A model generated the notes under the pieces. The model was not told the DNA's origin, did not search any database, and saw only the letters and a program-made list of their open reading frames with translations. Source: Fennellomyces sp. T-0311 (taxonomy: Eukaryota > Mucoromycota > Mucoromycetes > Mucorales > Lichtheimiaceae). Taken from it: DNA of 64,000 nt. Of this stretch, positions 22,137-33,912 are shown one piece after another. The position numbers and the translations under genes are program-made. The stretch lies in NCBI GenBank assembly GCA_025266875.1, contig JALLLT010000033.1, forward strand, positions 310,001 through 374,000, read 5' to 3'. Positions within the stretch are counted from its first letter, which is position 1, and each line of letters starts with the position of its first letter.

Positions 22137-23802
22137 TCAGCACTCTGTATCTGCACTCCAAACTTTTACCCAGTCAATAGCCATGGCACGCTTATTGCCT
22201 TCACCCCATGTGGGTAACCAAGTATCTCTTCGATCCCAAAATTCATTTGCAGCATGTGGACTGTCATTTTCCCAAGGTTTGCCATCTCCATCAGGCCAGA
22301 AGCCATTGACACCACCAACAGCGACATTCAAAATCTAATAATCAAATGTTTTTTCCTTAGTTTTTACCGTCAATACGCTTGTACGACTTACCAAATGAAA
22401 CTCTTGATCAAAAGGTGCGCTAATGTCACCAGAACTCCATGGGTTCGCTGCCCATTCGGGAAAGTTGCCGCGCTCATAAAAGCTCTGGTCAAAATCTACG
22501 AGAAGGATCGTCTTGTTATCAACATATGTCCGTAAACCGTCCTCAGACCATTCCAGTCCATAAGTATGGAAGTCGTCTGCAAATGTGCTTCCATCATCCA
22601 AAACGAGCTCGGCTTGTGTGAGATTGTATCGATTCGTAGACCAGTCGGTACCCCAGTGCATTGTGGATGTAACACCAGTGATGTTGCTATAGGGATAGTT
22701 TAGGTTGCCACGCGACTCCATCTAGCATGTTATAGCTTAGATTTTGTTTCCTCTTCTCCCCTTCCACTTTTTGTATTTCTTACAATATCGATCTCACCTA
22801 TCGTAAAGCAGTAGGTTTAGTTTAGAATCGTGATGAGTACCAATAGTGTTATGGTTTTTACCGCTTGCAGGCCACGATCCATATTCGGAATATGTTGGTA
22901 ACATCCAGATAGCTGGCCACAGATAGTCACCCACAGGTAGTCGAGCACGAACCTCGACCTTGCCATACTTTACGGAAACCGAGTTAATGGTGCGCAGCCT
23001 TGCAGACTGGATGGGGTTGATGTAACCACCCCCAGATGCAACACCAGCGACCCGTTCACAGCCTAAATGAATTAAGTTCCTTATTCTATCCCGACCAGCA
23101 CGTCGTGTTCATACCATAATAAGAGTTATCTAAAGTATACAGTTTTCAGCGGGGATGCCCAAAGGCGTCAGTCAACCTGCCATACCTGTGCAACTGACCG
23201 AGGGTTGGCCTGACCTGCAAAAGGAAAGTATGAGGTAATGGATTTACTATACATCGCAATGATCTACCACAAGTTTAATCGTCCTCCCTCCTTCATTGCC
23301 CGCTCGCCCATGAAATCCGCGGTAAATGTGGGTTTGATATACAGAATGCCGTCTTCCACAAAGCTGTTGGATCGATTGTTGGTGTACCTGCGGTTCGAGA
23401 AGAGCGTTAGTCAGGTTTAATAAAGGAGGCGGCGTTGGATCTACAACGCCCCCCGAGAGTAGTACACTTGCCACTGGAACTCCCAGTTACCGCCTTTTGT
23501 TATGTTAGGAATTAAACTGATGATTAAGTTGAACCCCTACTTTTGATGGTATGACGTATCCTTACCCCCGCTCATCGTTATCTCATGCTACATAGGAGGC
23601 GTTACACAGTGCGCACGGACACAACGTGGGTTACTATTACCTGCCATTTTTTGAGATCGAACCGGTTGAAGTGATCTTCAAACACCAGACAGTGCTGTTT
23701 GATTTCTGGAGCTTCCTGCATGAGCTCCAGAGAGTCTGGATTCAATTCGAACGCATCTGTAATTAGCACGAGAAGGGATAGAGTCAAGTAAAATAGCTGC
23801 AT
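22137..23802 (-). CDS. GH16 family endo-beta-1,3-glucanase-like / glucan-binding protein
   Basis: Glycoside hydrolase family 16 protein, secreted, likely acting on beta-1,3-glucans in the cell wall. Ten exons on - : 23641-23802, 23566-23587, 23472-23493, 23268-23387, 23186-23214, 23115-23129, 22862-23062, 22784-22797, 22392-22721, 22137-22334. They sum to 370 aa. A signal peptide is present (MQLFYLTLSLLVLITDAFE). Family blocks: HEITMSGGGNWEFQWYTNNR, SFVEDGILYIKPTFTADF, YGKVEVRARLPVGDYLWPAI, the catalytic motif GEIDIMES (nucleophile and acid/base Glu in ExDxxE), DDFHTYGLEWSEDGLRTYVD and VGGVNGFWPDGDGKPW. The catalytic Glu and Asp lie on a 14-nt micro-exon, and four other exons are 15-29 nt. 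The 23472/23471 donor is GC (GCAAGT). An upstream ATG at 23817 is a possible alternative start. Confidence 0.9.
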
Positions 23803-23926
23803 AGTGTATCTGAACACAAAAGTGCATGAAAAAAAAAAAGACCAGATAAACGCAGGCCAGCAACATTTTTAAATGTCTCGGCAATGGAATGTCAAGGCGG
23901 TCACTTTCAGCACACTCGGAACTTTT

Positions 23927-25101
23927 TTATTTGTTTAGCTTGTCCAGTTCTCGCACTACCAGTTCTAGGATGTCCAACACCGCATCCGAGTGAGCGTAGA
24001 ACCCGATTCTGGCTATAGTCAAATCGTCGCTGAACCCCTCGATCCTGCAAGTGATCTGGTCCTTGAACGATTAGCAAGCATGGCAGCGAGAGAGAGAATG
24101 AGGGCGAGGGGGCTTACCTTGGGGCCTTGCAGATGGCTTAATTGCAGCGCTATACATAGTCCAGGCGTGAGGCCTTGGTGAGGGGGAATTTGCATCAGCA
24201 AGCGAAGGGCGTTGGCAGGGTATTCGCGATAATGCACTGCGTCTCCAGACGGCTGCTCTGTCGAGATGCTCTTCGGTAACTTTTGCAGAGAATGGGTTAG
24301 CTTGGGTTGCTGGAATGCAAGTGGATCGCGTTACCTGATCTATTACATAGATACCGAATGCATGCTCGATGGGAATAGTGCTGTGCGGCATAGGGCCTGG
24401 AAATTCCAACCGGATTCTGGCATCACACTGGACAGGTTCTTCTGTTTTGATCTGCAGCTTTTCGATGTGCTGGCATAGCGGCAATATAGGCCCTGGCGCT
24501 TCAAATAACGACTGGCTCCCTTGAACTTGGCCAGATAGCGTCTGCTGTGATGCCGATAGCGATGACCAGCGGATGCCTTCTGACTCGAACGTGATCGAGC
24601 AGTTGACGTTGGGGAAAGGCGTCTGGAACATGCTTGTTATTGTTGCTGTCAACTGAATCCCATGGTCCGACGGCTCTAGACATGTCTCTATATGCATGAT
24701 GCACCATTACATACTGCCAGTATGCAGTGTGTCGATTCGCAAGAAGGGTCTAACCTATTTTGACACTGGACTCCACGACCTTCTGTAGAAACGCGTTCAG
24801 TGACTGTGCCGAATGTGCTGAATCCGCATTTTGTTGGAATGACTTGACATGGGAGATCAGTATATAGAACTGAACGTGGGAATGGCATCACAATACTCAC
24901 TGAAAAGAGGGATGCAAAGGTGGATTGCATGTTCTCGACGGCATGGCCAAGTGCCTGCGCGGTTGCAGTCCGTCTTTGAATAGAGTTCGCCGTTATTATT
25001 AAGAAGGGTCAATACAGTACGGAGACACAAAAATCTAATTACTCGGATGGCGATTGTTGAAATTCAGGGCGCGATGGTTGCTCGTCAGGCTGGTCAGACA
25101 T
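23927..25101 (-). CDS. Unrecognised spliced protein with helical amino-terminus
   Basis: Six exons on - (25043-25101, 24901-24973, 24755-24842, 24335-24687, 24118-24300, 23927-24037) can be joined to 288 aa. The amino-terminus is Gln/Glu/Pro-rich (MSDQPDEQPSRPEFQQ), followed by an amphipathic helical stretch (ALGHAVENMQSTFASLFSSF, then NAFLQKVVESSVKI). Next is a beta-rich-looking part (HGIQLTATITSMFQTPFPNV), and the end reads SHSDAVLDILE-like helices finishing LVVRELDKLNK. I do not recognise the family. Clean GT-AG phases and the absence of stops across six exons argue for a real gene. The last acceptor is ambiguous (two AGs seven bases apart near 24040); only one keeps the frame. Confidence 0.6.
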
Positions 25102-25563
25102 GGTGTTGTTGTGCTCGAGGAAGTGGGCAGGCGGGCAGCCAATTTGTGGCTGACAACAAAAAAGGCGTGAGATAGACAATAAGGGTCTCGAATCCTGGAT
25201 CGACCCAAAGAGCGCGGTGGCATCATGGGATGGAATGGACGTACAATGATATGGACCAAAAAAAGAAAGTTGCATTGCATTGTCATAGTTCATGAATGTG
25301 ATAAGTGCGTTTATTATTTCGTATATCGGAGCAATGACCAAAATAGGAAATACGGGAGGGTGCGGTGCAGGTCAACAATTTCCATATGGCAGACGCGTGA
25401 GAAGAGAAAAAAAAAAGAGAGAGAGAGAGAGAAAAGAGAGGCATAAGGGCAGAAGAGGGTGGTTCATACTTCGGTGGCGGTATTTTCTACACAAGGTCAG
25501 TATGGGTACATAAGGTTTTTAAATGAACGGAGATGGATAACGTCGCATTGTTCGTGCCTGAAA
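25102..25563. other. Intergenic region with GA-rich microsatellite
   Basis: Contains an A/G-rich simple repeat (GAGAGAGAGAGA) at about 25400-25440. No coding feature is convincing. Confidence 0.5.
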
Positions 25564-26253
25564 TCACAGCGGAGTTGGGCCTGGATGGCTTGAATACCAA
25601 TTGAAAGCATGCTGCTGTTGCTGCTGCTGTCGGTACTGAACCATGTCGCGACTCAGCTTGTTGAGTCGACGATACAGCCGCCGAACCTGCGTCATGAGCT
25701 CGTCGTACGCAATGCTCAACTCGCGATCAATGTCCTCCAGTCTCTCCTCATGCGTCATTCGAACTAATGGTCGCACCGGGAATGCATTCTGCAACGAACG
25801 GAAAACAAGATCCACCGAGATCCACTCGTCATACAACGTGTCCAGCATATCTTGCATATCGCCCATGGATATGCTGCGCATCATGGCCATGTCCAGTGCG
25901 TACAGCGGCGTCGAGCATGTGCTATTAGTGACAATGGACTCGGATGAGGATGGTCGGCGGATCGTGGGCATGTCCGAGCGTAGATACTTTTGGGATTCAT
26001 CACTGTAGAAGTGTGTGTGATCCGATGAATTATTGGCCATGATGAATGGATCAGATATTGCGCCGTGAGTGTCTAGTAGTACAGGTGTGTATATGTCCAC
26101 AGGGTCTTGTGGGAAATACATGAAGATGTTGGTGGGTCCGCGTTGGATGGGGACTCGGATTAAGTTCTTTATACAATAAATCAAGCGTGTCTCAATGGAA
26201 TTGGAACGTTCAGAGGTAGATGGAAGGGCATGTAATTTACAATAAGCTGGCAT
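25564..26253 (-). CDS. Uncharacterised 229-aa protein
   Basis: Single-exon frame, unusually long for this AT-rich DNA. The amino half has a run ending RRPSSSESIVTNSTCSTPLY. The carboxy half is strongly helical and probably coiled coil (EERLEDIDRELSIAYDELMT, then RRLYRRLNKLSRDMVQYR), followed by a polyglutamine tract coded by repeated CAG and CAA near 25610-25635. The end is PGPTPL. I recognise no domain. The start could be the second Met (near residue 45) rather than the first. A 121-codon frame on the other strand (25643-26008) is its shadow. Confidence 0.55.
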   Translation of the reverse strand: MPAYCKLHALPSTSERSNSIETRLIYCIKNLIRVPIQRGPTNIFMYFPQDPVDIYTPVLLDTHGAISDPFIMANNSSDHTHFYSDESQKYLRSDMPTIRRPSSSESIVTNSTCSTPLYALDMAMMRSISMGDMQDMLDTLYDEWISVDLVFRSLQNAFPVRPLVRMTHEERLEDIDRELSIAYDELMTQVRRLYRRLNKLSRDMVQYRQQQQQQHAFNWYSSHPGPTPL

Positions 26254-29033
26254 GCATATGCTGTTTTGTGTTTCCGCTTTATGTCAGTGGGAGATACAGA
26301 GCGAGAGACAAGGGGAAAGCGAAAGGGAAACGGAATGCAAAAAAACGATTCTAGCCAGAAAGGCGGCCTTTATATATATAATGATGGCCCTCTCCTCTGG
26401 AACTCGACGGTTTCCCTGTTTTAGGTTCAGTCAAGGTTGATGCTATAGAGTCGGCAGAATATGTGCAGCACCCCGGTTTACCGGAACCAGCTATTAGGGC
26501 ACACTGAATTGATCGACGTCGAGTCGCACAAGACACATGCTTTGGGCCCGCCACGTAGTAGGTACAGGCGAATGACTTTTTTTTTTGTTAATGACGCTTT
26601 GCTTAATATATATATAAAAAAAGTCTAACTGAACCCTTCACTCGGGGTTCCCAACTGTGGGGTCTGGGAAGAAAAAAAAAGCAAGCAAGCCCTGGCTTAT
26701 TGTTGACATGGACTACTCCTCAACCTTAATTACGCTGCTTCCATAGGCAACGTGCAATATGTGTGTTTATCCATGGTTACCTGCTTTTAAACAAAAAAGC
26801 ATAAAGCGTCATGCTTACGAGAGGCAAAAAGGTAAACTCTCCCTATGGTACTTCCGACACCCTCTTCCCTGCGTCTCAGCATATGGTGATCCAGGGGTAA
26901 AGTATTACAAAAAATAAGGGTAATCTTTCCCCACCTAGAAAACAGCATATCGCTTTTACCTAATTTTGTCAACAGCCCGTTACTGTAATCTTTTCCCCAT
27001 TCTTCCGCATTAAAGAATGTGAATAATACCGTTGGAAATTTTAAATCTCATACTTCTCTTCAACCCTCCCCACCCCCCAAATCAAGTGCTTCATAACGTC
27101 ATTATGCCATGTGCGTTGCATGTTCCACAATCCATTTCATGTTCTAGAACAGCAAACAGAAATCATCTTTACTCTACCATTTTTTAGCAAAAAAAAAATA
27201 AGAATTCTACTTACTACATGGAATAATTGTGGAACTACTTCTGATTATAAAAAACAGGGTTCAGCAAACTCCCCAATTTTTGAAGGTGTCACGTAATACG
27301 TACTGTAAACCCTTTACTCCTTTACTTATCTTATGGGGTAAAATGTACTTGTCGTTCTAAATGGAGTGAGAAGCCTGGAACGTGAAGAATTATTTTTACG
27401 GGATATCGGGATCCGTAGTAGTGTGGCAATTTCTAGGGAGATCACATCAATGTGTACGCTCGTTGACATTCAAAAGCTTGCTCCCCCTGACCATATATGG
27501 TATCTGCGCTATACATTTATAGAATGAGGTCCGTACTGACAGTTGAGCCTGCAGTGACACCTTGCTCTACATGTGACTTACTAACACAGGAAAGAAGAAA
27601 ATAGAAGATTGCTCATGTCGCGTATGTAGCATAGTCTAAATCTTTTTAGCTGGTTTTTATGCATCTTGATAAAAAAAAACTATGGTAAGGCATACTGTAT
27701 TTGTTCACTTCTGTTCAATGAGTAAATAATGTACGTGCACAGAATGCTAGATCTGAGAACTCTTTTTTTTTTCATATATCTGCATTTTTTTTCAGATCAT
27801 TTGCATAGAATGCAGTGAATCGAACATAATGATATCATTCGGAAAAGGCGGGAGTGCGCCTTCCTTACGGAAAAGGACATACTGCATGCAACAGCCACGC
27901 TGTATTCAAGGTGAGATAATGAATTTGAACTAAATTCTTTTGAAGTAGCCGAATATCATCAATACTGCACACGATGGCTCGTAATAAAAGAGATAATGTA
28001 AGAGGTGAGCCACCTTTTTAAGCCCCCATAAAACAAATAAGCATAAAGAAGCGTAGTAAACTGCAGACTAGCGTGCAGATAATAACAAAAAGCTATTGTT
28101 GCCCAGTCATTTTTTTTATTGTGTACGGTTCCAAATTGCATACTGCTTCATGTTAGGCGAACTCCCCAAGACTTTACAATACATGATTAGCTAATGCTAT
28201 ACCCCACTTACTCTAATTGAAACTTGTGGATATTCATCTTTGTCACGTTTCACAACATTACGATCATGCTGATCGCTACTTATCGTGAGCAAGCGATAAA
28301 CTGTTACTACACGTGGTCAAGCGGCAAGTAAATGATTCACTGCTGACAGTAGTGGTACCCAAACGATCAATTACAAAGTACGTACGAGATAAATTAGATT
28401 TGTACGATTTGTTATTTGGTAATCAAACCTCTGTTTGCTTGCATTGTCTTTCCGTTCCATGCGATCGGACTTGCTGAACTCCACAAGATCGATGTACGAC
28501 TGCACCAGAAATGGATATACTTTCCAGATGTATCCGTGTAACCTTAGATTGGCCAAAGATCATGAGCCATCCTAAATTGTGCAATAGCTATCAAACAGCC
28601 GCGAGGAAATCCCAACTTTTTCTTATATCATGAGCAGATGTCTGTGTGTTGTGTATATATGCATTACGGCATAATCGGTTTAGTTTTTTAGTGTTGTTGC
28701 ATCCAGACCTATGGAATTGAAAAGCCGACCTCGCAACAACTATGCAGCTTTTTTTCTTTCTACCATGGTAACCTTGAATCGATGAATGGAATGAAAAGAA
28801 CTACATCATCAGGTGAATAAGTATAATGAAACGCGCGGCTCGAAAAAAGCATTAACGAAGGGAGAAAATAATAACCAATATAGCTTCGATCGCCAATGGC
28901 GCCTTCGCAGACTTTAACAATTCCATAAACCAAGATGAGTCGTATCTTAGCGACACAGGGACAGAAAAGTACCTAAGCAACATTAACGGGATTTTAAAAA
29001 GTTACGGTGAATGACTCATGAAAAGATAGGTCC
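26254..29033. other. Gene-poor AT-rich region
   Basis: About 2.8 kb without a gene I can support. Homopolymer runs (near 26580, 27190, 27760-27790) and short frames only. On - at 28371-28556 a 61-codon frame (MANLRLHGYIWKVYPFLVQS and onward) has protein-like composition and may be a relic of a dispersed element, but it has no neighbours in frame. Confidence 0.45.
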
Positions 29034-32000
29034 ATGTCGACTGACGGAGAGGAAGATATGGAGGATTACTACTCCAAGCGTAGTCTGGCTAGACTGCGAC
29101 AAAACAGCGAGGATAATCCAAGACAATCGGCGGGTTTAGAGAATGATATGATTGCCAGATTCTCCAAGGAGTCGCTGTACAGTTATAGTTTTAATCCGGC
29201 GTCTCTTCGTACGAGCAGGTCTGCGAGGACTAGTCGAAAGCATATGATACAGCGTGGAGTGGATTTCGTAAAACGACTCCGTTACAAACTCGACGACCGC
29301 GTTACGAGACGTTTCTCTCATCCTGACATTGGCGGAACAATGTATACGTGGCAAACAAGTTACTGGAGTGTCCAAAACACGCCGCGCACCAGTATCGATT
29401 ACGAAAACGGAACCAATTTGATGGCCTCATTGGCAGCACCAGAACAACAACCCGACGATGTATTAAGCACCAGCAGTAGTGGGAGCAGTAGCAGCAGTGG
29501 ACGACGCCAAACATTACCGCGGAGCTCTGCCGACCAAGGCGTTCCAACTGCACTTCCGCCGATATATGAATCCGCGCATGGCTCTGTATCACCGAACCCA
29601 CGTTCAGACGCCACAGAAAAATACTATAAAAGGGCACTCCATGCACCCACGAGATTTCTGCCTCAAAATCAGGCCATTTTCACCACCACGGTCGATGGGA
29701 CGATATTGTTATTCAACGACATCGCCAGTTTGTGTTTTGGTATCAACAAGTCTTATGTTGGCAAGCCACTTCTGCCAGTTTTGCAGTATCCGTTTCGGAA
29801 ACATGTCGAAATGATGTTGTTACGGAGAAGCAAGGTGCGCGGAAAGGATTCCGTGTTGGTGTGTGGTAACGTGGTCAGTTTTATATATGGTTGCACAGCA
29901 TGGAATTCGGTTTGGGATTTAGCAATGGTATGATTTAGGTTCCTGTTGTCAAAGTCAATGGTGAATTGTCAGCTGCCTCCCTCTGGCTCAAGGAAAAGGA
30001 ACGTGATGCAGGACAAGTTGTATATATTTGGATTTTTGAGGAGATTTATGAAAGCACGTTGTCCACACAACTGGATTCAAAGGTGAGTCCCTTTTCTCAT
30101 AGCTTCTTTTACGTTGAGACACTCAAAAATCTTGATAGGGCATCGTACACGATATCCTAGGAAAAATGGGAGAACTGTTTGGATACCAAAGTGACCAAGT
30201 CATTGGAAAGCCAATTGACTTATTAATACCACAACTCAAAACGGACGGATCAATCAATTTAACGTCAATCGAGCAGTTAAAGTTCTTTGGCGCTCGAGCC
30301 AAATCAGGAACCTCTTTTCCCGTCATGGCCGCACTTCATCCCGAAGATGACACTGACCAATATTCTCTCAAAATCACATCACTCCCCGCCATCGCCGGAT
30401 TGATTACGGTTCACAACGATGGCACCATCCAAAGCATCAGCCCTGTTCCAGCGAAATATCTCTTCGGCTACCAACACATTGACACTATCGCCGAAAGAAT
30501 GAATATTGATCAACTGCTTCCCCAATTTCATGACATTTTGACCGGTTTGCGACGGGATGGGCTTTGGCGACATGATGGCACCGTCATTGGCAATCAAACG
30601 TGTCGAAGGGCCTTGATACCCCCTGGATTGGCGCAAGATACCGAACGCAAGTTATCCGTCAGTTCTCAAACCGGTACTCTGCTGCCCAATATCTATGCCG
30701 TGCATCGCGATGGCAGTCATTTTGATGTCCAACTGCAGCTTCGATCAATAGAAAGCGCTGAAGAAGATTTGATTAGCATCTGGGTCAGCTTTGACCGAAT
30801 ACATGCGATTGCCCCACGAAACAATAACAAACGAAAAGCAAGTGTGGCACTGTTATCCATGACTCCGGCTATAAGCGAAGGCGAGCATGAAGACGAATGC
30901 CCGGATGATGTCCCTGGTCCGTTGACCATTACCACGGACGTTCCTCACGAGGATTGCAACCCAAAGACAACTGAACGAGCGGTTAGAACCAAAACTGACA
31001 AACGAGAACTGGCACCATTAGAAGATGCGCCACAGTCTCCGCAACCGGATTCGGAGAACGCGCCGAACAAAGAACACCGTTGGCCTCCACCCCTCCCGAC
31101 CGATGGTGACAAGCATCCGCTCGATAACTACGTCATTGAAAGTTCACTCGGACAAGGTACCTATGGAACTGCAATGCTTGCTTATTGCAAAGACGATGAA
31201 ACAAAGGTAAGCGTTTTGCCCTCTTTTTTCTTTCTTGAAAAAAACTGGATATATCATATCTACTTGTTTTAGAAAAAAGTCGTTATAAAGTCAATTACAA
31301 AATCACGCATCATTGTAGACTCATGGATGCGGTAAGCTATATTTGCTCTCAAAACCATACACGCGTATTAAACTATTTGTTAGGGATCGGCGTGTCGGTG
31401 ACCTTGTGCCCGCTGAGATCCATATCCTCAGGACACTAAAACAACACCCCCACATCAACTGCTGTAGTCTCTGTGAGTTTTTTTCTCCTTAATCTTTTTT
31501 ATCATTCATCGCAAGCTAATATTTGTCAGTAAATCACATGGAGGACCAGGAATTTTATTACGTGGTTATGGAGCTCTACGGTGACGGCATGGATTTATTT
31601 GACTTTATCGAACTGAACGAAACCATCAGTGAACAAGAAGCACGTACGATTTTTCGACAAGTAGCAGAAGGTGTACAGCATTTGCACCACAACAGAATTG
31701 TGCATCGCGATATCAAGGACGAAAATATTATTCTGGATGAATCAGGCACCGCCGTCATCATCGACTTTGGTAGCGCTGCATATTACCGAGAAAGCAAAAA
31801 GTTCGAAACGTTTTGTGGCACCATGGATTATTGGGCTCCTGAACTGCTGCAAGGTATTAGTTACGATGGCCCTCCTCAAGATATTTGGAGTCTGGGTATT
31901 TTATTGCATACTTTGATTTTCCGAGAGACTCCTTTCAATCAAATTGATGATATCTTGGGTGATGAACTTCGGATACGTGATCCACCCTATCCAGGTATAA

Positions 32001-32151
32001 AAAATAGATTGGCGTGTTTTTATATATCCAAGCTTTTCTCATTCTTGTGTTAGGTCCCACAAACTTACTCCACAAGATGCTCAGCAAAGATGTCGCGTCC
32101 CGGCCGACGATCGATGAAGTATTGAAGGACCCTTGGCTTGTGGCACAGTAA
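29034..32151 (+). CDS. PAS domain serine/threonine kinase
   Basis: PAS kinase (PASK; PSK1/PSK2 in yeast), a nutrient-sensing kinase that controls sugar storage and translation. Seven exons (29034-29870, 29939-30082, 30139-31206, 31273-31331, 31384-31472, 31530-31994, 32054-32151) sum to 919 aa. Ser-rich amino-terminus to ~residue 210. PAS-like regions follow: AIFTTTVDGTILLFNDIASL, then KMGELFGYQSDQVIGKPIDL. The kinase domain (~residue 675 to the end) has the Gly loop LGQGTYGTA, Lys in VVIKSITKSR, catalytic HRDIKDENIILD, DFGSAAYY, FCGTMDYWAPELL and SRPTIDEVLKDPWL. DFGSAA and the short activation loop are typical of PASK. The intron at 29871 begins GTGGTC, a weaker but usable donor. Confidence 0.93.
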
Positions 32152-32350
32152 ACAACTAGAAGCCGTTTAGATCTTTTTTTTGTTTTAGCCTATAGATACC
32201 TTAGTTTTACGTTGCATTATATATATAATTTCATAGTCATTAATAAAATGTTTGCTTTGAGGAAAAAACAAATATCACATAGTAACCGCAATACATAAAA
32301 GCAGATCTAATATCAAAACTTTGCAAAACAAGGGTGTAAATCTATGAAGT

Positions 32351-33143
32351 TTATACAGAAGGGGGTGGATCCGTCGGACCTCGTGCATCACCAAGATGTG
32401 TGGTAGAATTCAGCAATTCAATACGTCCACCTTGCCCTTGTTGCTTAGGTACCGTGATGCATGTCACGGCAGTATTGCCATGGTTTCCGGGTTTGCCAAA
32501 ATTGACAGGATCCGTAGTAAACTTGGCAATCTCGATCCAATAACGTGTCAACACTCTGAGCGGGCCGCCATGGGTCACCACCAAAATATGGGAAACGCTG
32601 TCATTACTCTCATTCTCCTTCAAGATATCCTTATACGCCTGGATGACTCTATATTCGAACTCTGCACTTGTTTCACCATTGCAGCTTTTTACAAAGGCAT
32701 CCACATTTTGACCAAGACGAGTACTTTCTGTCATGAGATGAGCGATAGGCTGTCCGGAAAGAGAGCCGAATCCGCGTTCTCGGATATCGGTCCGGTAATT
32801 CACCGGGATCTTGGGATGATGTTCCATAATGCCAAGAGCAGTCTACTTTATATATTTTTATCAGTGCGTTCAATCCATGTGACACTTTGCGTTCCATTTA
32901 TACCTGTTTGCAGCGTGTAAGGTCACTGCAATAGACTTTATCAAACTTTTCGGTGGAGAGTCGCTTCCCAACTAAAGCTGCCTGTTCCAAACCACGGTTG
33001 TTCAGTAACGTGTCTGCAATAACAAGTCAATATCTTGTTCCTCCCCTTTTGGTTGTCATGTTTTTACCCATTTGACCCTGGAGCCATCGTTCATTATTAG
33101 CATCAGTGTTACCGTGACGAACAAATGTGAACTTGAATGACAT
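32351..33143 (-). CDS. Histidine phosphatase (phosphoglycerate mutase-like) family protein
   Basis: Phosphatase of the RHG superfamily. Three exons on - (33068-33143, 32904-33013, 32351-32842) give 225 aa. The phosphohistidine motif FVRHGNTDANNERWLQGQ is at the start, followed by DTLLNNRGLEQAALVGKRL and VYCSDLTRCKQTA. The acid/base region ERGFGSLSG and second catalytic His in VVTHGGPLRVL follow. Size and order fit cofactor-dependent mutase-like phosphatases such as yeast Yor283w rather than glycolytic mutase; the substrate cannot be told from sequence. Its start lies only 72 bp from the divergent TMEM97-like gene, so the two probably share a promoter. Confidence 0.88.
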
Positions 33144-33215
33144 GTGTAAAAAAAAAAAAGAAAGTCTCTCCGAACTCTGTCACAGAAAGCACGGTTTCTT
33201 TTTATCATCATTGCC

Positions 33216-33885
33216 ATGGTTTCGAATCAGCCAACTACCAAAAGCCTCTTTTCGCGACCTCTCGATCTCATCTTTTTCGGGTACTTTGCCTCGCATATCC
33301 CGATTACGATATGTGTTGATATTCAATCGTTTTACCCTCCCGAGATCGTCCCGCAGGCACTTAAGGACGTTCTCGCGTGGTACTTGGAGACCTACAAAGA
33401 TCCTTTTATGAGCGCGTCCTTGGGCTTCAGCGCACCTATCCCCTGGTTCCAAGGTGTTGTTTTTTGTGAAATGCTTTTGCAGCTTCCGTTCTTCTTTGCT
33501 GCTTGCTATGGCCTTTGGAAAGGTAAGAAATGCGGTGTGTGTGAGTGTGCGTCGTACATGATAACTTAGAGGCGTGTTTTTAAATTATCAGATTCGAGCT
33601 ACATCCGTCTTCCATTGATTGGTAACCTATCAACAGCATCATTGATCCCTCTCCAAGCTGACCCGTGTTTTTTTTAATGTAGTGTATGCTTCCCACGTCG
33701 CAACAACGATGGTTCCTATCTTGGCTGAGTTGTACAACCCTGACTTTGGCTTAGTCCAGTCGGAACGTTACATGCTCCTTGGCTTCTATCTCCCATACCT
33801 GTTTATTCCTTTGATGATTTTGGCTGATTCGTATATTCGCATCTCCAAGGCCATTTCCACTCCTGCTCGTACCAAGACAGAGTAA
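33216..33885 (+). CDS. EXPERA-domain membrane protein, TMEM97/sigma-2 receptor-like
   Basis: Small four-helix ER/endolysosomal membrane protein of the EXPERA family, implicated in sterol handling. Three exons (33216-33522, 33592-33621, 33683-33885) give 179 aa. Landmarks: RPLDLIFFGYFASHIPITIC (helix 1 with the family Asp), LAWYLETYKDPFM, APIPWFQGVVFCEMLLQLPF, YIRLPLIVYASHVATTMVPI and LLGFYLPYLFIPLMILADSY. The middle exon is only 30 nt. It ends with a basic Lys/Arg-Thr tail, as in ER-retained proteins. Divergent from the histidine phosphatase. Confidence 0.88.
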
Positions 33886-33912
33886 TCATATTTATTAATG
33901 TATAATTTTTAC

